Below the pieces are notes generated by a model that was not told the origin of the DNA, made no database searches, and saw only the letters and a program-made list of their open reading frames with translations. Made by a program: the position numbers and the translations under genes. 64,000 nt of DNA from Bdellovibrionales bacterium (GTDB taxonomy: Bacteria; Bdellovibrionota; Bacteriovoracia; Bacteriovoracales; Bacteriovoracaceae): positions 56,626 through 120,625 of the forward strand of contig JABGUH010000037.1 of the NCBI GenBank assembly GCA_018646675.1. The letters run 5' to 3'. Each line of letters starts with the position of its first letter. Within the stretch, counting starts at the first letter, position 1. This document shows, one piece after another, positions 16,091-25,161 of the stretch.

Positions 16091-17467
16091 TTATGTGCTG
16101 AGTGAACGGTTGAATGCTGCCATCACTGCTTCTGGAATCCACTCACCCATCGTCGGATGGGGGTGAATCGTATTGATCATATTTTCGGTCACTCCCTCCA
16201 TCGAACGATAGAGTAGTAACTCGCCAAGCATCTCGGACGCCTGCTCTCCCACCAAGTGGGCCCCCAATAGCTCCCCATGATCACCCAGTAAAACTTTAAC
16301 AAAACCATCACGCTGTCCCATCGCCAATGCCTTGCCATTTGCCATCATCGGAAGTTTACCTAAGTGATAGTTGACTCCCTGCTCTTTTAGCTGCTGCTCG
16401 GTTGCCCCGACTGAAGCTACCTGGGGAGAGCAGTAGGTGCAGCCAGGAATCCCATCATAGTCAATAGCATGCGGAGTTAACCCACTTAAGTGCTCAGCAG
16501 CTACCACCCCTTGATGAGAGGCGAGGTGGGCCAAAAGCGGTGGCCCGGCGACATCTCCGATTGCGTAAATATTGGGGCAACTAGTCTGACAGTTATCATT
16601 AATATTTATAAAACCACGCTCTGTGGTCACACCAACGCTTTCCAATCCTAAATTTTCAATATTGCCACTCATACCAACCGCAATTAGCCCCTGATCAAAA
16701 GAGAACTCCTCAGCAACGCCACTGCTATTTTGACAGCTAATGGTCACCTGCTCCCCATGATTGGTCGCCCTAACCTCTTTGACTCCCAAAGAGGTCTTAA
16801 TACCCAAGCGTCGGTAAGCGCGCTCAATCTCCTTGGAAGCATCAAGATCCTCCACTGGCAAAAGGTGATCCAACATCTCAAAGATGTGCACCTTCACCCC
16901 AAAAGCATTCCAAAAATAAGCAAACTCCACTCCAATCGCTCCGGCCCCGACAATTCCAATCGAAGTTGGCAGTTGTTCTAGCGCCAAAGCCTGATAGGCA
17001 TTTAGCAGTCGCTTACCATCAAACTCAAGACCAGGAAAAGTGCGTGGGTGGGCACCCGTAGCAATGATCGCCCGATCAAAATTAATCTGACTATCGTTAA
17101 CCGTCACCTCTTGGGGGCCACTAAACAGAGCTCGCCCCTTGACCAACTCGATTCCACCTCGCTTGATTAAAAACTGCACCCCTTTGGAAAGGCGCTGCGC
17201 GATCTGGGCCGACCTTTTGACCGCGACCGAGCCATCGAGAGATTCGAGAGTAACGTTTACCCCTAGCCCCTTCATCTCCTTAACACTTAAAGCAGCGTGA
17301 GCGGAGGTCAACAGGGCCTTGGTGGGGATACAACCACGGTTAAGGCAGACGCCCCCCAATTTATCCTGTTCAATTATTGTTACATTATGGCCTAACTGTG
17401 AGGCACGGATGGCAGCAATATGGCCTCCCGGGCCGCTGCCAATCACCACAACTTGCATCTTTTTCAT
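16091..17467 (-). CDS. lpd: Dihydrolipoamide dehydrogenase
   Basis: The 458-residue FAD-disulfide reductase oxidises dihydrolipoyl groups with NAD+. FAD site GSGPGG at ~9-14, redox disulfide in GGVCLNRGCIPTK (~38-50), NAD motif GAGAIGVEFA (~175), second FAD motif YAIGDVAGPP (~308) and the C-terminal HPHPTMGEW His-Glu pair are all present. I start at the ATG encoding MKKMQ, eight bases after TAGGA; an ATG two codons upstream is too close to that site. It heads an apparent operon with an orphan lipoyl protein and the metallopeptidase. Confidence 0.93.
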   Translation of the reverse strand: MKKMQVVVIGSGPGGHIAAIRASQLGHNVTIIEQDKLGGVCLNRGCIPTKALLTSAHAALSVKEMKGLGVNVTLESLDGSVAVKRSAQIAQRLSKGVQFLIKRGGIELVKGRALFSGPQEVTVNDSQINFDRAIIATGAHPRTFPGLEFDGKRLLNAYQALALEQLPTSIGIVGAGAIGVEFAYFWNAFGVKVHIFEMLDHLLPVEDLDASKEIERAYRRLGIKTSLGVKEVRATNHGEQVTISCQNSSGVAEEFSFDQGLIAVGMSGNIENLGLESVGVTTERGFININDNCQTSCPNIYAIGDVAGPPLLAHLASHQGVVAAEHLSGLTPHAIDYDGIPGCTYCSPQVASVGATEQQLKEQGVNYHLGKLPMMANGKALAMGQRDGFVKVLLGDHGELLGAHLVGEQASEMLGELLLYRSMEGVTENMINTIHPHPTMGEWIPEAVMAAFNRSLST

Positions 17468-17581
17468 ATACATATTCCTAGATAAGTATTAACAAAGCTT
17501 AACATCTAAAATCAGCAAATAAAGGGCACAATAAGGAGCTACACATCCTTTGTCAAAATGTTATAAGAGATTAATATTATT

Positions 17582-18502
17582 ATGAATACAAACAACATTG
17601 ACCACCCCTTGCTGCTGGAAAAATTTCCTCGGGGGGTAATAGCACTAGATTTGGAGATGACCGGCCTCTCTCCACTGAATGATCACATTATTGAGATCGG
17701 TGCGATTAAAGTAACTCCGAATGTAGCGGAGGCCAAGATCTTTGACCAGTTAGTCTCCCCTCCAGTAAAGATCTCATCCTGCAGTAAGGCCAGTAGTGAG
17801 ATTCACGGCATCACCGACCAAATGGTGCTCGGTCAACCTAAGTTGGAGGTGGTGCTACCGAAACTTTTTGAGTTTGTGGGCACCCTGCCGATCATCGCCC
17901 ATAATGCAAAGTTTGATGTTGGCCACCTAATTGCTGCCATCCATCGACTAGAATCAGCTATCCCCAACTGCGAAGTATTCTGTTCTTGCCAACTCTCACG
18001 CATCACCTTTCGCCAGCTGAACAGTTACAGTTTGGATCAACTAGCGGCCCATCTGATGATCACGATGGAGAATCACCACCGCGCTAAGAATGATGCGCTA
18101 ACCTCCCTGCTGATTTTTCAGGCGGCACTAAAGCATCTGGGGCAAGAGAGTAAAGCACCAAGTTACTACCTTCAATCTCGCTACTGTTCACTAAGTGACT
18201 TTAACCCAGAGAATTGCACTTTAGATCTACCAGGCCACCTCTTTTCGCTGTATGACTACACTCCACGGCAACAGTTAATTGAGATCAAATACAGTGGCGG
18301 CAAACGCAAAAATTGCTTTCGGCCAGTGCGGCCAATCTCCCTCCTGCCGATGCCAGAGGGTAATATTCTCTATGCTCACTGCTTAGAGAGTGACCTCTAT
18401 AAATCTTATCTATTAAATAAAATTGGCGAAGTAAAACCTCTAACCACTGCCGCCCAAAATAAGTGGGAAGAGCTATTGCTTAAAAGGGCCAAAAATGGAT
18501 AA
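17582..18502 (+). CDS. DEDDh 3'-5' exonuclease with WYL-like C-terminal domain
   Basis: The 306-residue protein has a DnaQ-type exonuclease domain at ~15-185: ExoI ALDLEMTG, ExoII AHNAKFDVG and ExoIII HHRAKNDAL give Asp, Glu, Asp, His, Asp. Such enzymes proofread or trim DNA or RNA. Residues ~225-300 (LIEIKYSGGKRKNCFRPV...ILYAHC...SYLLNKIGEV) follow the WYL-domain pattern of I-Y-...-R-...-P-L-...-L-A-Y-...-F-..I, suggesting ligand or nucleic-acid sensing. The exonuclease call is firm; WYL is inferred from the pattern. It is a single gene between lpd and kamA. Confidence 0.85.
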   Translation: MNTNNIDHPLLLEKFPRGVIALDLEMTGLSPLNDHIIEIGAIKVTPNVAEAKIFDQLVSPPVKISSCSKASSEIHGITDQMVLGQPKLEVVLPKLFEFVGTLPIIAHNAKFDVGHLIAAIHRLESAIPNCEVFCSCQLSRITFRQLNSYSLDQLAAHLMITMENHHRAKNDALTSLLIFQAALKHLGQESKAPSYYLQSRYCSLSDFNPENCTLDLPGHLFSLYDYTPRQQLIEIKYSGGKRKNCFRPVRPISLLPMPEGNILYAHCLESDLYKSYLLNKIGEVKPLTTAAQNKWEELLLKRAKNG

Positions 18503-18563
18503 TAAAAATATATCTATTATTTTAAGAGAGGATTTTGGGACCTAGACTCAAAGGAATATTAGC

Positions 18564-19748
18564 ATGCACTTTTCTGAACTGACGACCCTAGATGACCTGG
18601 CAAAAATCTACCCACAACATATATTAGAGCGCTTCCCGATTGCCGGCAAAGGTCCCTTTAATGATATGGATGACCAGCAGTGGAATAGCTGGACCTGGCA
18701 ACAGAAAGCACGGCTAACCAACCTTGAGGGGTTGGCCAAAGTTATCGATCTAACCGACGAGATCACTAATGACTTTAATGACTGTGATCAGCTTTTCAAT
18801 ATGGCGATTACCCCTTACTACGCCAATCTAATGGATCGTAGCGACCCCAACTGTCCTATCCGCTTGCAGGGGATACCTAAAAAAGAGGAGCTTACCGTCC
18901 TTGATACTGATATGGAGGACCCATTAGCGGAAGAGCGAGATATGCCAGTCCCCGGAGTGACTCATCGCTATCCAGATCGGGTACTTTTCTATATTACCCA
19001 TAACTGCCCCGTCTACTGCCGCCACTGTACCAGAAAACGTAAGGTGGCCGATCCCACTACCACTGCTGCCTCCAAACAGATTGACGTTGGGTTGGAGTAC
19101 ATTAGCAGTAACCCCCAAATTCGTGATGTCATAATCTCCGGCGGAGATCCACTATCACTTAATAATAAGAGGCTCGACTATATTCTAGGTCGATTGCGCC
19201 AGATACCTCATATTGAGGTAATTCGTCTTGGTACCAGAAACTTAGTCACCCTGCCCCAACGAATCGATGATGAGTTTTTAACCGTTCTCCAAAAGCATCA
19301 ACCGATCCATATTAATACCCACTTCAACCATCCCAAAGAGATGACCAGAGAGACCCTATTTGCCGCCTCTAAAATCGCCCATAGCGGTGCCACCATGGGT
19401 AATCAGACGGTACTACTGAAGGGGGTAAATGATGACCCCGCAGTGATGAAAGAACTCTGCCATAAGCTTCTGTTAATGCGTATCCGCCCCTACTACATCT
19501 TTCAGTGTGACCAAAGCAAGGGGATCTCCCACTTTCGTACCCCGATTCAGACTGGGATTAAGATTATCGAGAGTCTGCGTGGCCATACCTCAGGCCTCGC
19601 GGTGCCCCACTATGTGATAGATGCCCCGGGAGGTGGCGGGAAAATACCTATCTCTCCAGAGTATATTGTGGATGAGCAGGAGGATAAAGTAGTGCTACGT
19701 AACTTTCAACGAGAGCAGTATACCTACTACCTCCCTAAAAAGGATTAA
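18564..19748 (+). CDS. kamA: L-lysine 2,3-aminomutase (radical SAM, PLP)
   Basis: The 394-residue protein belongs to the KamA family, which moves the alpha-amino group of lysine to the beta carbon using SAM and PLP. The iron-sulfur motif is C148PVYC152RHC155. SGGDPLSL binds SAM, and APGGGGKIP near residue 354 carries the PLP Lys. Length and motifs fit a full lysine 2,3-aminomutase rather than the shorter EpmB, although EpmB-like use cannot be excluded; there is no efp or epmA nearby. AAGGA precedes the ATG. Beta-lysine is used as a compatible solute or in lysine fermentation in other bacteria; no partner gene is here. Confidence 0.88.
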   Translation: MHFSELTTLDDLAKIYPQHILERFPIAGKGPFNDMDDQQWNSWTWQQKARLTNLEGLAKVIDLTDEITNDFNDCDQLFNMAITPYYANLMDRSDPNCPIRLQGIPKKEELTVLDTDMEDPLAEERDMPVPGVTHRYPDRVLFYITHNCPVYCRHCTRKRKVADPTTTAASKQIDVGLEYISSNPQIRDVIISGGDPLSLNNKRLDYILGRLRQIPHIEVIRLGTRNLVTLPQRIDDEFLTVLQKHQPIHINTHFNHPKEMTRETLFAASKIAHSGATMGNQTVLLKGVNDDPAVMKELCHKLLLMRIRPYYIFQCDQSKGISHFRTPIQTGIKIIESLRGHTSGLAVPHYVIDAPGGGGKIPISPEYIVDEQEDKVVLRNFQREQYTYYLPKKD

Positions 19749-19762
19749 CTCCCAAGAATAAA

Positions 19763-19792
19763 TTGACATTTCCACCAACGGCCCATTAAAAT
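19763..19792 (+). promoter_or_regulatory. Sigma70-type promoter of tRNA-Gly
   Basis: TTGACA (19763-19768) is a perfect -35, and TAAAAT (19787-19792) is a -10 with an 18-base spacer. The tRNA begins 26 bases after the -10, so transcription would start a little upstream of the mature 5' end. Confidence 0.7.
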
Positions 19793-19818
19793 GAGCGCCA
19801 AGAATTGGCCAATTTAAA

Positions 19819-19894
19819 GCGGCAGTAGCTCAATTGGTAGAGTACCACCTTGCCATGGTGGGTGTTGGGAGTTCGAGTCTCCTCTGCCGCTCCA
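19819..19894 (+). tRNA. tRNA-Gly(GCC)
   Basis: A complete 76-base tRNA with encoded CCA. The acceptor stem GCGGCAG pairs perfectly with CTGCCGC (19884-19890), and the discriminator is U. The anticodon stem CCACC/GGTGG closes a seven-base loop with anticodon GCC at 19852-19854, reading GGC/GGU glycine codons. The T-arm GGGAG-TTCGAGT-CTCCT is normal. It is followed by a short T-run and, about 40 bases on, a perfect 11-bp inverted repeat. Confidence 0.96.
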
Positions 19895-19931
19895 TTTTTC
19901 TAACAATCGACACACCCAACATAACTAAACC

Positions 19932-19959
19932 GAATGATTCTAAATAAATAGAATCATTC
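19932..19959. repeat. Perfect 11-bp inverted repeat downstream of tRNA-Gly
   Basis: GAATGATTCTA (19932-19942) and its complement TAGAATCATTC (19949-19959) flank a six-base loop, AATAAA. It could end the tRNA transcript or act upstream of hemG. No T-run follows, so terminator activity is uncertain. No integrase or duplicated tRNA end was seen, which argues against an attachment site. Confidence 0.4.
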
Positions 19960-20094
19960 AGGTCGCTTAGGGATCGCAGCTTGTTTCCAACCCTTGCTAC
20001 ACAGTGCACAACTACACCAAATAGTAGTATCCTTTTACAGCGCAAATCGGTAAAACTCCTATGGTTACTAACTAATTTAATGTAGTGAGTAGTT

Positions 20095-21435
20095 ATGAGC
20101 ACAATCTATGACTATGTAATTGTCGGTGGCGGGATCTCGGGACTGGCAGCACTTGTTCGTTTGAAGAAAGAGGGAAAAACAGCACTACTGTTAGAGCGAA
20201 ATGAGAGCTGTGGCGGTTTTGTTAGAACTAAAAAAGTGGCGGACTACCTATTAGAAGTTGGGCCTAACGCATTCCTGCCCAGTTATCAACACACGTGGGA
20301 TCTAATTGAAGAGGTTGGACTAAAAAGTGAGGTGGCCTACAACAGACCAACCACCTCCACTCGCTATATCTATAAAGATCAAGCGATCCATCCACTACCA
20401 GAGGGCCCTTTTCAATTTTTTAAAACCCCCCTACTCTCCTTACTGGCAAAACTGCGGCTCTTTTGTGAACCATTTATCTCCCGTGGAAAGGAACCAGAAG
20501 AGAGCGTTCGCTCATTTGGCAGTAGACGCTTTGGCCGCGAGATTTGCGATATGACCCTTGACCCAATGATCAGTGGTGTCTGCTCGGGTGATATTGATAA
20601 AATAGATATCCACTCCCTCTTTCCCAAGCTAGGGAGTATTGAAAGAGAGTATCGTAGCATCCTGCTCTTTCTAATTAAATTTAAGAAAAAACAGATTAAG
20701 AAAGTTGGCAGTGAGGAGAAGATAAACTTCGCTTCACTTAACAATGGGATGGGCTCCCTATCTGAAAAGATAGAGAGTAGCTACCCCGAAGATATTATAA
20801 CCAATAGCGCTGTTAATAAAATTGAACTGCAAGATGAGCTCTATCACGTTTTCACTGCGGAAAAAGAGATCAAGGCAAAAAAACTAATTCTGGCAACCCC
20901 CGCATTTGAGTCGGCCAGACTGCTTAAGCAGGCATCACCCAAGCTAGCAACACTACTGGCCAGCATCCCCTATACCGATGTTGGTGTGATGACCATCGCT
21001 TTTAAGCAGGATAAAGTTAAACACCCACTAAATGGTTTTGGATTTCTAATTCCCAGTAATCAAAAACGCAAAATATTGGGAGCACTGTTCTCCTCCAGCC
21101 TGTTTGAAAACCGGGCCCCGGCAGATCAAAAATTATTGAAGGTCTATTTTGGAGGAGTACACCGGCCGGAACTACTTAACCTACCCGATAGTGAAATTGA
21201 AGAGATTGTCACCAAGGAGTTAACTCCGACGCTAGGGATTTCTGACCAACCAATTTTCACCAGCATCTCTAAAATTAAAAATGCGATTCCCCAATATAAT
21301 ATGGGCCATCGAAGCAAAAAAGAGAGTATTAGAGCAATTTTGAACAGCAGCAAAAGTCTCTTTTTGGCCAGTAACTACCTAGACGGTATTAGTGTCAACG
21401 ATGCCATCAAACGTGGATACTATTTTGATAGTTAA
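20095..21435 (+). CDS. hemG: Protoporphyrinogen/coproporphyrinogen oxidase, HemG/HemY type
   Basis: The 446-residue FAD protein has the N-terminal dinucleotide motif VIVGGGISGL with LLERNESCGGFVRT, as in the oxygen-dependent HemY-type porphyrinogen oxidases. The VGPNAFLPS, SGVCSGD and terminal SNYLDGISVNDAIKRG segments fit the family. It oxidises protoporphyrinogen IX (or coproporphyrinogen III) late in heme synthesis. It faces the hem genes of the opposite strand, ending 21 bases before hemN. The symbol is given for pathway role; the enzyme is HemY-like, not the flavodoxin-like HemG of E. coli. Confidence 0.88.
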   Translation: MSTIYDYVIVGGGISGLAALVRLKKEGKTALLLERNESCGGFVRTKKVADYLLEVGPNAFLPSYQHTWDLIEEVGLKSEVAYNRPTTSTRYIYKDQAIHPLPEGPFQFFKTPLLSLLAKLRLFCEPFISRGKEPEESVRSFGSRRFGREICDMTLDPMISGVCSGDIDKIDIHSLFPKLGSIEREYRSILLFLIKFKKKQIKKVGSEEKINFASLNNGMGSLSEKIESSYPEDIITNSAVNKIELQDELYHVFTAEKEIKAKKLILATPAFESARLLKQASPKLATLLASIPYTDVGVMTIAFKQDKVKHPLNGFGFLIPSNQKRKILGALFSSSLFENRAPADQKLLKVYFGGVHRPELLNLPDSEIEEIVTKELTPTLGISDQPIFTSISKIKNAIPQYNMGHRSKKESIRAILNSSKSLFLASNYLDGISVNDAIKRGYYFDS

Positions 21436-21456
21436 TCTAAGGGCAAAAGAGCGGAA

Positions 21457-22794
21457 CTAAATAGTGCGACTAAATTTCGGTTGATCACCGCTCCTATCCC
21501 GAAGGTTTGGATCAAACACCATCGCAATATTACGAACGAAGGTATTTCCTAAACTTGTAACGTAGAGCATGTCGGACTCTAACTTTAAAATTCCGTCCTG
21601 TTCCATCTCGGCCAGTTCAACTTCAATCTGATTCCAGAAGTGTAGCGCTCGCATTTTTGAAATATTGGCCTCGCCATTACACATAATCTCCTGGATGGTA
21701 ACATCGATATCCATGTCCTGCTCGCTTTGAGTATGACCTACGGTAATTGCCAACTGACCATTTTCAACCCGCTGCCTGAAATTTGCTACCTCTTTTTCAT
21801 TTTGAATATAACTGCCGGGAGTATTTGAGATTGAGGTTGCACCTAAAGAGATTAAGATATTAGATTTCTTATCACTGTAACCCATAAAACTTCGTTTGAG
21901 AGATTTTTTGGTATGGGCCACCTCCAGATAGGAGCCCTTTAATGCGAAGTGATCCATTCCAATCTCAATATACCCGCCCTGCTCCAATTGCTTTTTACCG
22001 ATCTCATAGAGTTCTCGCTTCGCCTCGCCTTGGGCCATCTCCTCTTGCTTTAGAATATTTTGCCCCTTGGCCGAACCAGGCACATAGGCAAAACTATAAA
22101 ATGCGATTAGGTCAGGATTTAAGCAGATAACTTTCTCAATAGTCTCGGAGATACTCTGTTTGCTCTGCTTGGGCAGACCATATATCAGATCAAAATTTAC
22201 AGATTCAAATCCCAGCTGTTTGGCCAATTTGGTAGTTGAAGCGATCAGCTGATAGTCTTGAATACGATTAACACTTTTTTGTACCTGCTGATCAAAGTCT
22301 TGAACCCCCATCGAAAGTCTTTTAAATCCAAACTCCACTAGAACCTGTAGGTGATCTCTAGTCAAAGTACGCGGATCGACCTCGATTGATCCAATAAAAC
22401 GCTTAAAATCAATTTTATCCTTAAACTGCGCTAAAAGGTCGCCCAGCTCGCTAGCAGAGAGAAAGTTCGGTGTGCCACCACCAAGGTGAATTGCCCCTAT
22501 TCTAACATTCTGCAAACGACGACGGTAGATCTCCCACTCTTTTTTTAACAACTCAACGTAGAGAGTACCCTTCTCCTTATTCTTGGTTATAACCCGATTG
22601 CATGCACAGTAGTAACATAGGGTCTCACAATATGGGACGTGGATATAGAGGTCTACTCCTAGATCATCACGATAGTAGAGATCGATGTGAGAGAACCACT
22701 GATCCTCGGAGGGAGGCCCCTTCCAAAAAGGAACGGGAGGAAAGCTGGTGTAGCGCGGGCCTGCTTTATCATATTTTTTAATTAGACTACTCAT
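21457..22794 (-). CDS. hemN: Oxygen-independent coproporphyrinogen III oxidase, copy 1
   Basis: The 445-residue radical SAM protein has YIHVPYCETLCYYCACN, the HemN CxxxCxxCxC cluster motif. HLGGGTPNF, SIEVDPRTL, GVQDFD and FDLIYGLPKQ are the usual HemN motifs. It decarboxylates coproporphyrinogen III to protoporphyrinogen without oxygen. The start is the ATG after AGAGGG, overlapping the end of the upstream hemN-type gene by 8 bases (ATGAGTAG); an ATG eight codons earlier lies further into that gene. It is the last gene of the reverse-strand heme operon. Confidence 0.88.
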   Translation of the reverse strand: MSSLIKKYDKAGPRYTSFPPVPFWKGPPSEDQWFSHIDLYYRDDLGVDLYIHVPYCETLCYYCACNRVITKNKEKGTLYVELLKKEWEIYRRRLQNVRIGAIHLGGGTPNFLSASELGDLLAQFKDKIDFKRFIGSIEVDPRTLTRDHLQVLVEFGFKRLSMGVQDFDQQVQKSVNRIQDYQLIASTTKLAKQLGFESVNFDLIYGLPKQSKQSISETIEKVICLNPDLIAFYSFAYVPGSAKGQNILKQEEMAQGEAKRELYEIGKKQLEQGGYIEIGMDHFALKGSYLEVAHTKKSLKRSFMGYSDKKSNILISLGATSISNTPGSYIQNEKEVANFRQRVENGQLAITVGHTQSEQDMDIDVTIQEIMCNGEANISKMRALHFWNQIEVELAEMEQDGILKLESDMLYVTSLGNTFVRNIAMVFDPNLRDRSGDQPKFSRTI

Positions 22795-24109
22795 AATCCC
22801 TCTGGTTGTTTGGATCAAGCATCATAAAAACCGTCTCAATCAGATGTGTTCCATCTGGAGTAAGCGCTAGCTGACCATCGGTCAGTTCTACGACTAGGTC
22901 ATTTGATAGTTGTTGTAGTAGCTCTCTGCTATTAGCAGAGAGATCAAGGTCGGCCATGCTATCCTGACTAATTTTACCCGATCGAAAAAGCTGATCATAG
23001 AGAGCGGCCAGTAGCTGATCAGATTCAGTACGACTAACTCCAATTGAAACAGCACTCTTCGCCTTGGCCATTTTATGAATGTAGCTATCAGTTATATTAT
23101 CATTCTTTATCATACAAGAGTTGGAATAAGAGAGGGCCGAGGCCCCTAATCCGATCAGTGTATCACTGCGATTAAACTTTAAACCGGTGACATCGCGAGA
23201 TACCATCCCCTGTTGATACTGTTGGTGTAAAGAGGAACCACTCTTGATAAAATATCCCCAACCAATATGGAGATACCCGGTTTTATCCAAACATTCGGCC
23301 ATCTCCAAGTAGAGGTTGAGTTTTTCTGGTGCTGCTAATGGAGTGTATTCACCATAGACAGCTTGAATCTTTTTCAACCAGGGTACTGATGCCAGTGGAT
23401 AGAGGCAGACGGTATCTACACCACTATCACAAACCCTACCAATATTCTGCTTGAAGCTGCTAGCCGTTTGCCAAGGAAGTCCGTAGATGAACTCCATTGC
23501 CAAGTCAGTAATATTTTTCTGTTGTAATTTTTTAACCACACTCCATAGTTGGGAAGTGGTCTGATCTCTTCCGACATTTTTTAAAACATCAACATTAAAG
23601 TCCTGAACTCCAATTATCGCCCGTTTGACTCCAAAATCTGCGAGAACTTTCACCTGTTCAGAGTCAATAGATCGTGCATCTACCTCGACGGTGGAGGTAT
23701 AGTTGTCTGCAGTGGTGATACCGTCAAGTAGACCGGCCAGCAATTTTTCTAGCAACGCTGGGGCCAAAAAGGTAGGAGTGCCACCACCAAGATAGTTGGA
23801 GGTCAGTTTTATGTTACTGCCAAAACGTTGGCGATAGTTTGCCCACTCTAAAAGAACACTATCAACATATTGAGCAACTTCACTCACACTCTCCGTCATT
23901 TTAAAATTACAACCACAAAAAGAGCAGATCGAACGACAATATGGTATATGGGTGTAAAGACTCAACTCCCCGCTACTAGCGACGGATCTCTCCAACTGCT
24001 GATAGTAACTGTCAACATCTAGCTCCTTACTCCACTGGGCGAAACCAGGATAGACATCATACCTAGAAGTTGATCGAGGGTACTTGTTGAACAGTCTCAG
24101 AAGGTCCAT
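22787..24109 (-). CDS. HemN-type radical SAM protein, copy 2
   Basis: The 440-residue HemN paralogue lies directly upstream of copy 1. It keeps YTHIPYCRSICSFCGCN (CxxxCxxCxC), YLGGGTPTF, TVEVDARSI, GVQDFN and EFIYGLPWQ, so it should bind a cluster and SAM. It differs strongly from copy 1 outside these motifs. It could be a second coproporphyrinogen dehydrogenase for other conditions or a related porphyrin enzyme. The ATG was chosen; a TTG three codons earlier abuts the hemE stop and is an alternative. It is in a tight operon with hemE. Confidence 0.82.
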   Translation of the reverse strand: MDLLRLFNKYPRSTSRYDVYPGFAQWSKELDVDSYYQQLERSVASSGELSLYTHIPYCRSICSFCGCNFKMTESVSEVAQYVDSVLLEWANYRQRFGSNIKLTSNYLGGGTPTFLAPALLEKLLAGLLDGITTADNYTSTVEVDARSIDSEQVKVLADFGVKRAIIGVQDFNVDVLKNVGRDQTTSQLWSVVKKLQQKNITDLAMEFIYGLPWQTASSFKQNIGRVCDSGVDTVCLYPLASVPWLKKIQAVYGEYTPLAAPEKLNLYLEMAECLDKTGYLHIGWGYFIKSGSSLHQQYQQGMVSRDVTGLKFNRSDTLIGLGASALSYSNSCMIKNDNITDSYIHKMAKAKSAVSIGVSRTESDQLLAALYDQLFRSGKISQDSMADLDLSANSRELLQQLSNDLVVELTDGQLALTPDGTHLIETVFMMLDPNNQRDYE

Positions 24110-24118
24110 ATCAACCAA

Positions 24119-25159
24119 TTAATAGCGGAAATTTTGATGGATAAACTCAACACTTTTAAGCACATTGCTTTGTGGTGTTTTAGGTAGTACTCCGTGTCCT
24201 AACCCCATAATCCAACGATCCAACTGTTTCTCTCCCTTGACTCGATTAAAGTAGCTCGCCAAATTGCTCTCCAACTTACTCCATGGTAAAAATAGCCAGG
24301 CGGGATCAATATTACCTTGAAGATAGTAATCACTGCTGAGAGTTGAGATCGCTTGATTAATATCGACTCTCCAATCAATGCCCAAAACATCAATATTGTC
24401 ATCTTCAATCGAACAGAGGTGGTCCATATGGGTCAGTTTAGAGTAGTAGATGAGTTTTATCTGAGGATTTATTCTCTTAATCTCTTTGGTTAGTTTGCGT
24501 AGTGGAGCAAGGATATAATCTCTAAAATCATCGCGGGCCAGCTCTCCCACCGCAGTATCAAACAGACAGACTGCATCTGCTCCCCCATCAATCTGCATCT
24601 GGATGTTCTCCATTAGCTGTGGGATCAAGAGTTCTAAGAAGCCTTGATAAAGTCCACTATACAACCCAAGTTTGGAGTCAATCAAGTTTCCACTATGGCC
24701 TCCCTCAACTGCATAGGCATAAAGAGTAAAAGGAGCACCAACAAAACCTAAGAGTGTTTTCTCCTGGGGCAGACACTTCTTAATATTAATCAGAGCATCT
24801 TTTTGAAATTGGTAAAACTCTTGCGCTGGCCGTTCAATCTTAATCTTATTTAGATCACTCAAACTCTTGATATTTAGTTCCAAAGTCGGTGGACCTGAAT
24901 CGTAACTTAACCCCATCCCCATCTGTTCTAGCGGAAAGAGCAGATCAGAAAAAAGAATAGCAGCATCAAAATCGAAGTGGTCAATTGGGCCCATGGTAAC
25001 TTCACAAGCCAGTTTTGGATCTTTACATAACTGGTTAAATGAGTTGTCCGCTTTAAGTGCTTGATAGTGATCATGGTATCTGCCCGCCTGTCTCATAAAC
25101 CAAACCGGTACACCGCTCTTGCCATCATCATAAGTTGATCTATCTAAAAAAAGTCCCAT
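24119..25159 (-). CDS. hemE: Uroporphyrinogen III decarboxylase
   Basis: The 346-residue protein has the HemE signature VWFMRQAGRYHDHY near residue 20, with LFSDLLFPLEQMG, GFVGAPFTLY and GLGHGVLP in order. It removes four carboxyl groups from uroporphyrinogen III to give coproporphyrinogen III in the cytoplasm. The length is normal. It sits between hemL (two bases after its stop) and the hemN pair, so flux from uroporphyrinogen onward is encoded in one operon. Confidence 0.95.
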   Translation of the reverse strand: MGLFLDRSTYDDGKSGVPVWFMRQAGRYHDHYQALKADNSFNQLCKDPKLACEVTMGPIDHFDFDAAILFSDLLFPLEQMGMGLSYDSGPPTLELNIKSLSDLNKIKIERPAQEFYQFQKDALINIKKCLPQEKTLLGFVGAPFTLYAYAVEGGHSGNLIDSKLGLYSGLYQGFLELLIPQLMENIQMQIDGGADAVCLFDTAVGELARDDFRDYILAPLRKLTKEIKRINPQIKLIYYSKLTHMDHLCSIEDDNIDVLGIDWRVDINQAISTLSSDYYLQGNIDPAWLFLPWSKLESNLASYFNRVKGEKQLDRWIMGLGHGVLPKTPQSNVLKSVEFIHQNFRY

Positions 25160-25161
25160 AG

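Noticed and set aside
19819..19959. Integration (att) site at tRNA-Gly
   Set aside because: The tRNA is complete, no integrase is nearby, and no second copy of its 3' end was seen; the inverted repeat is not a direct repeat.
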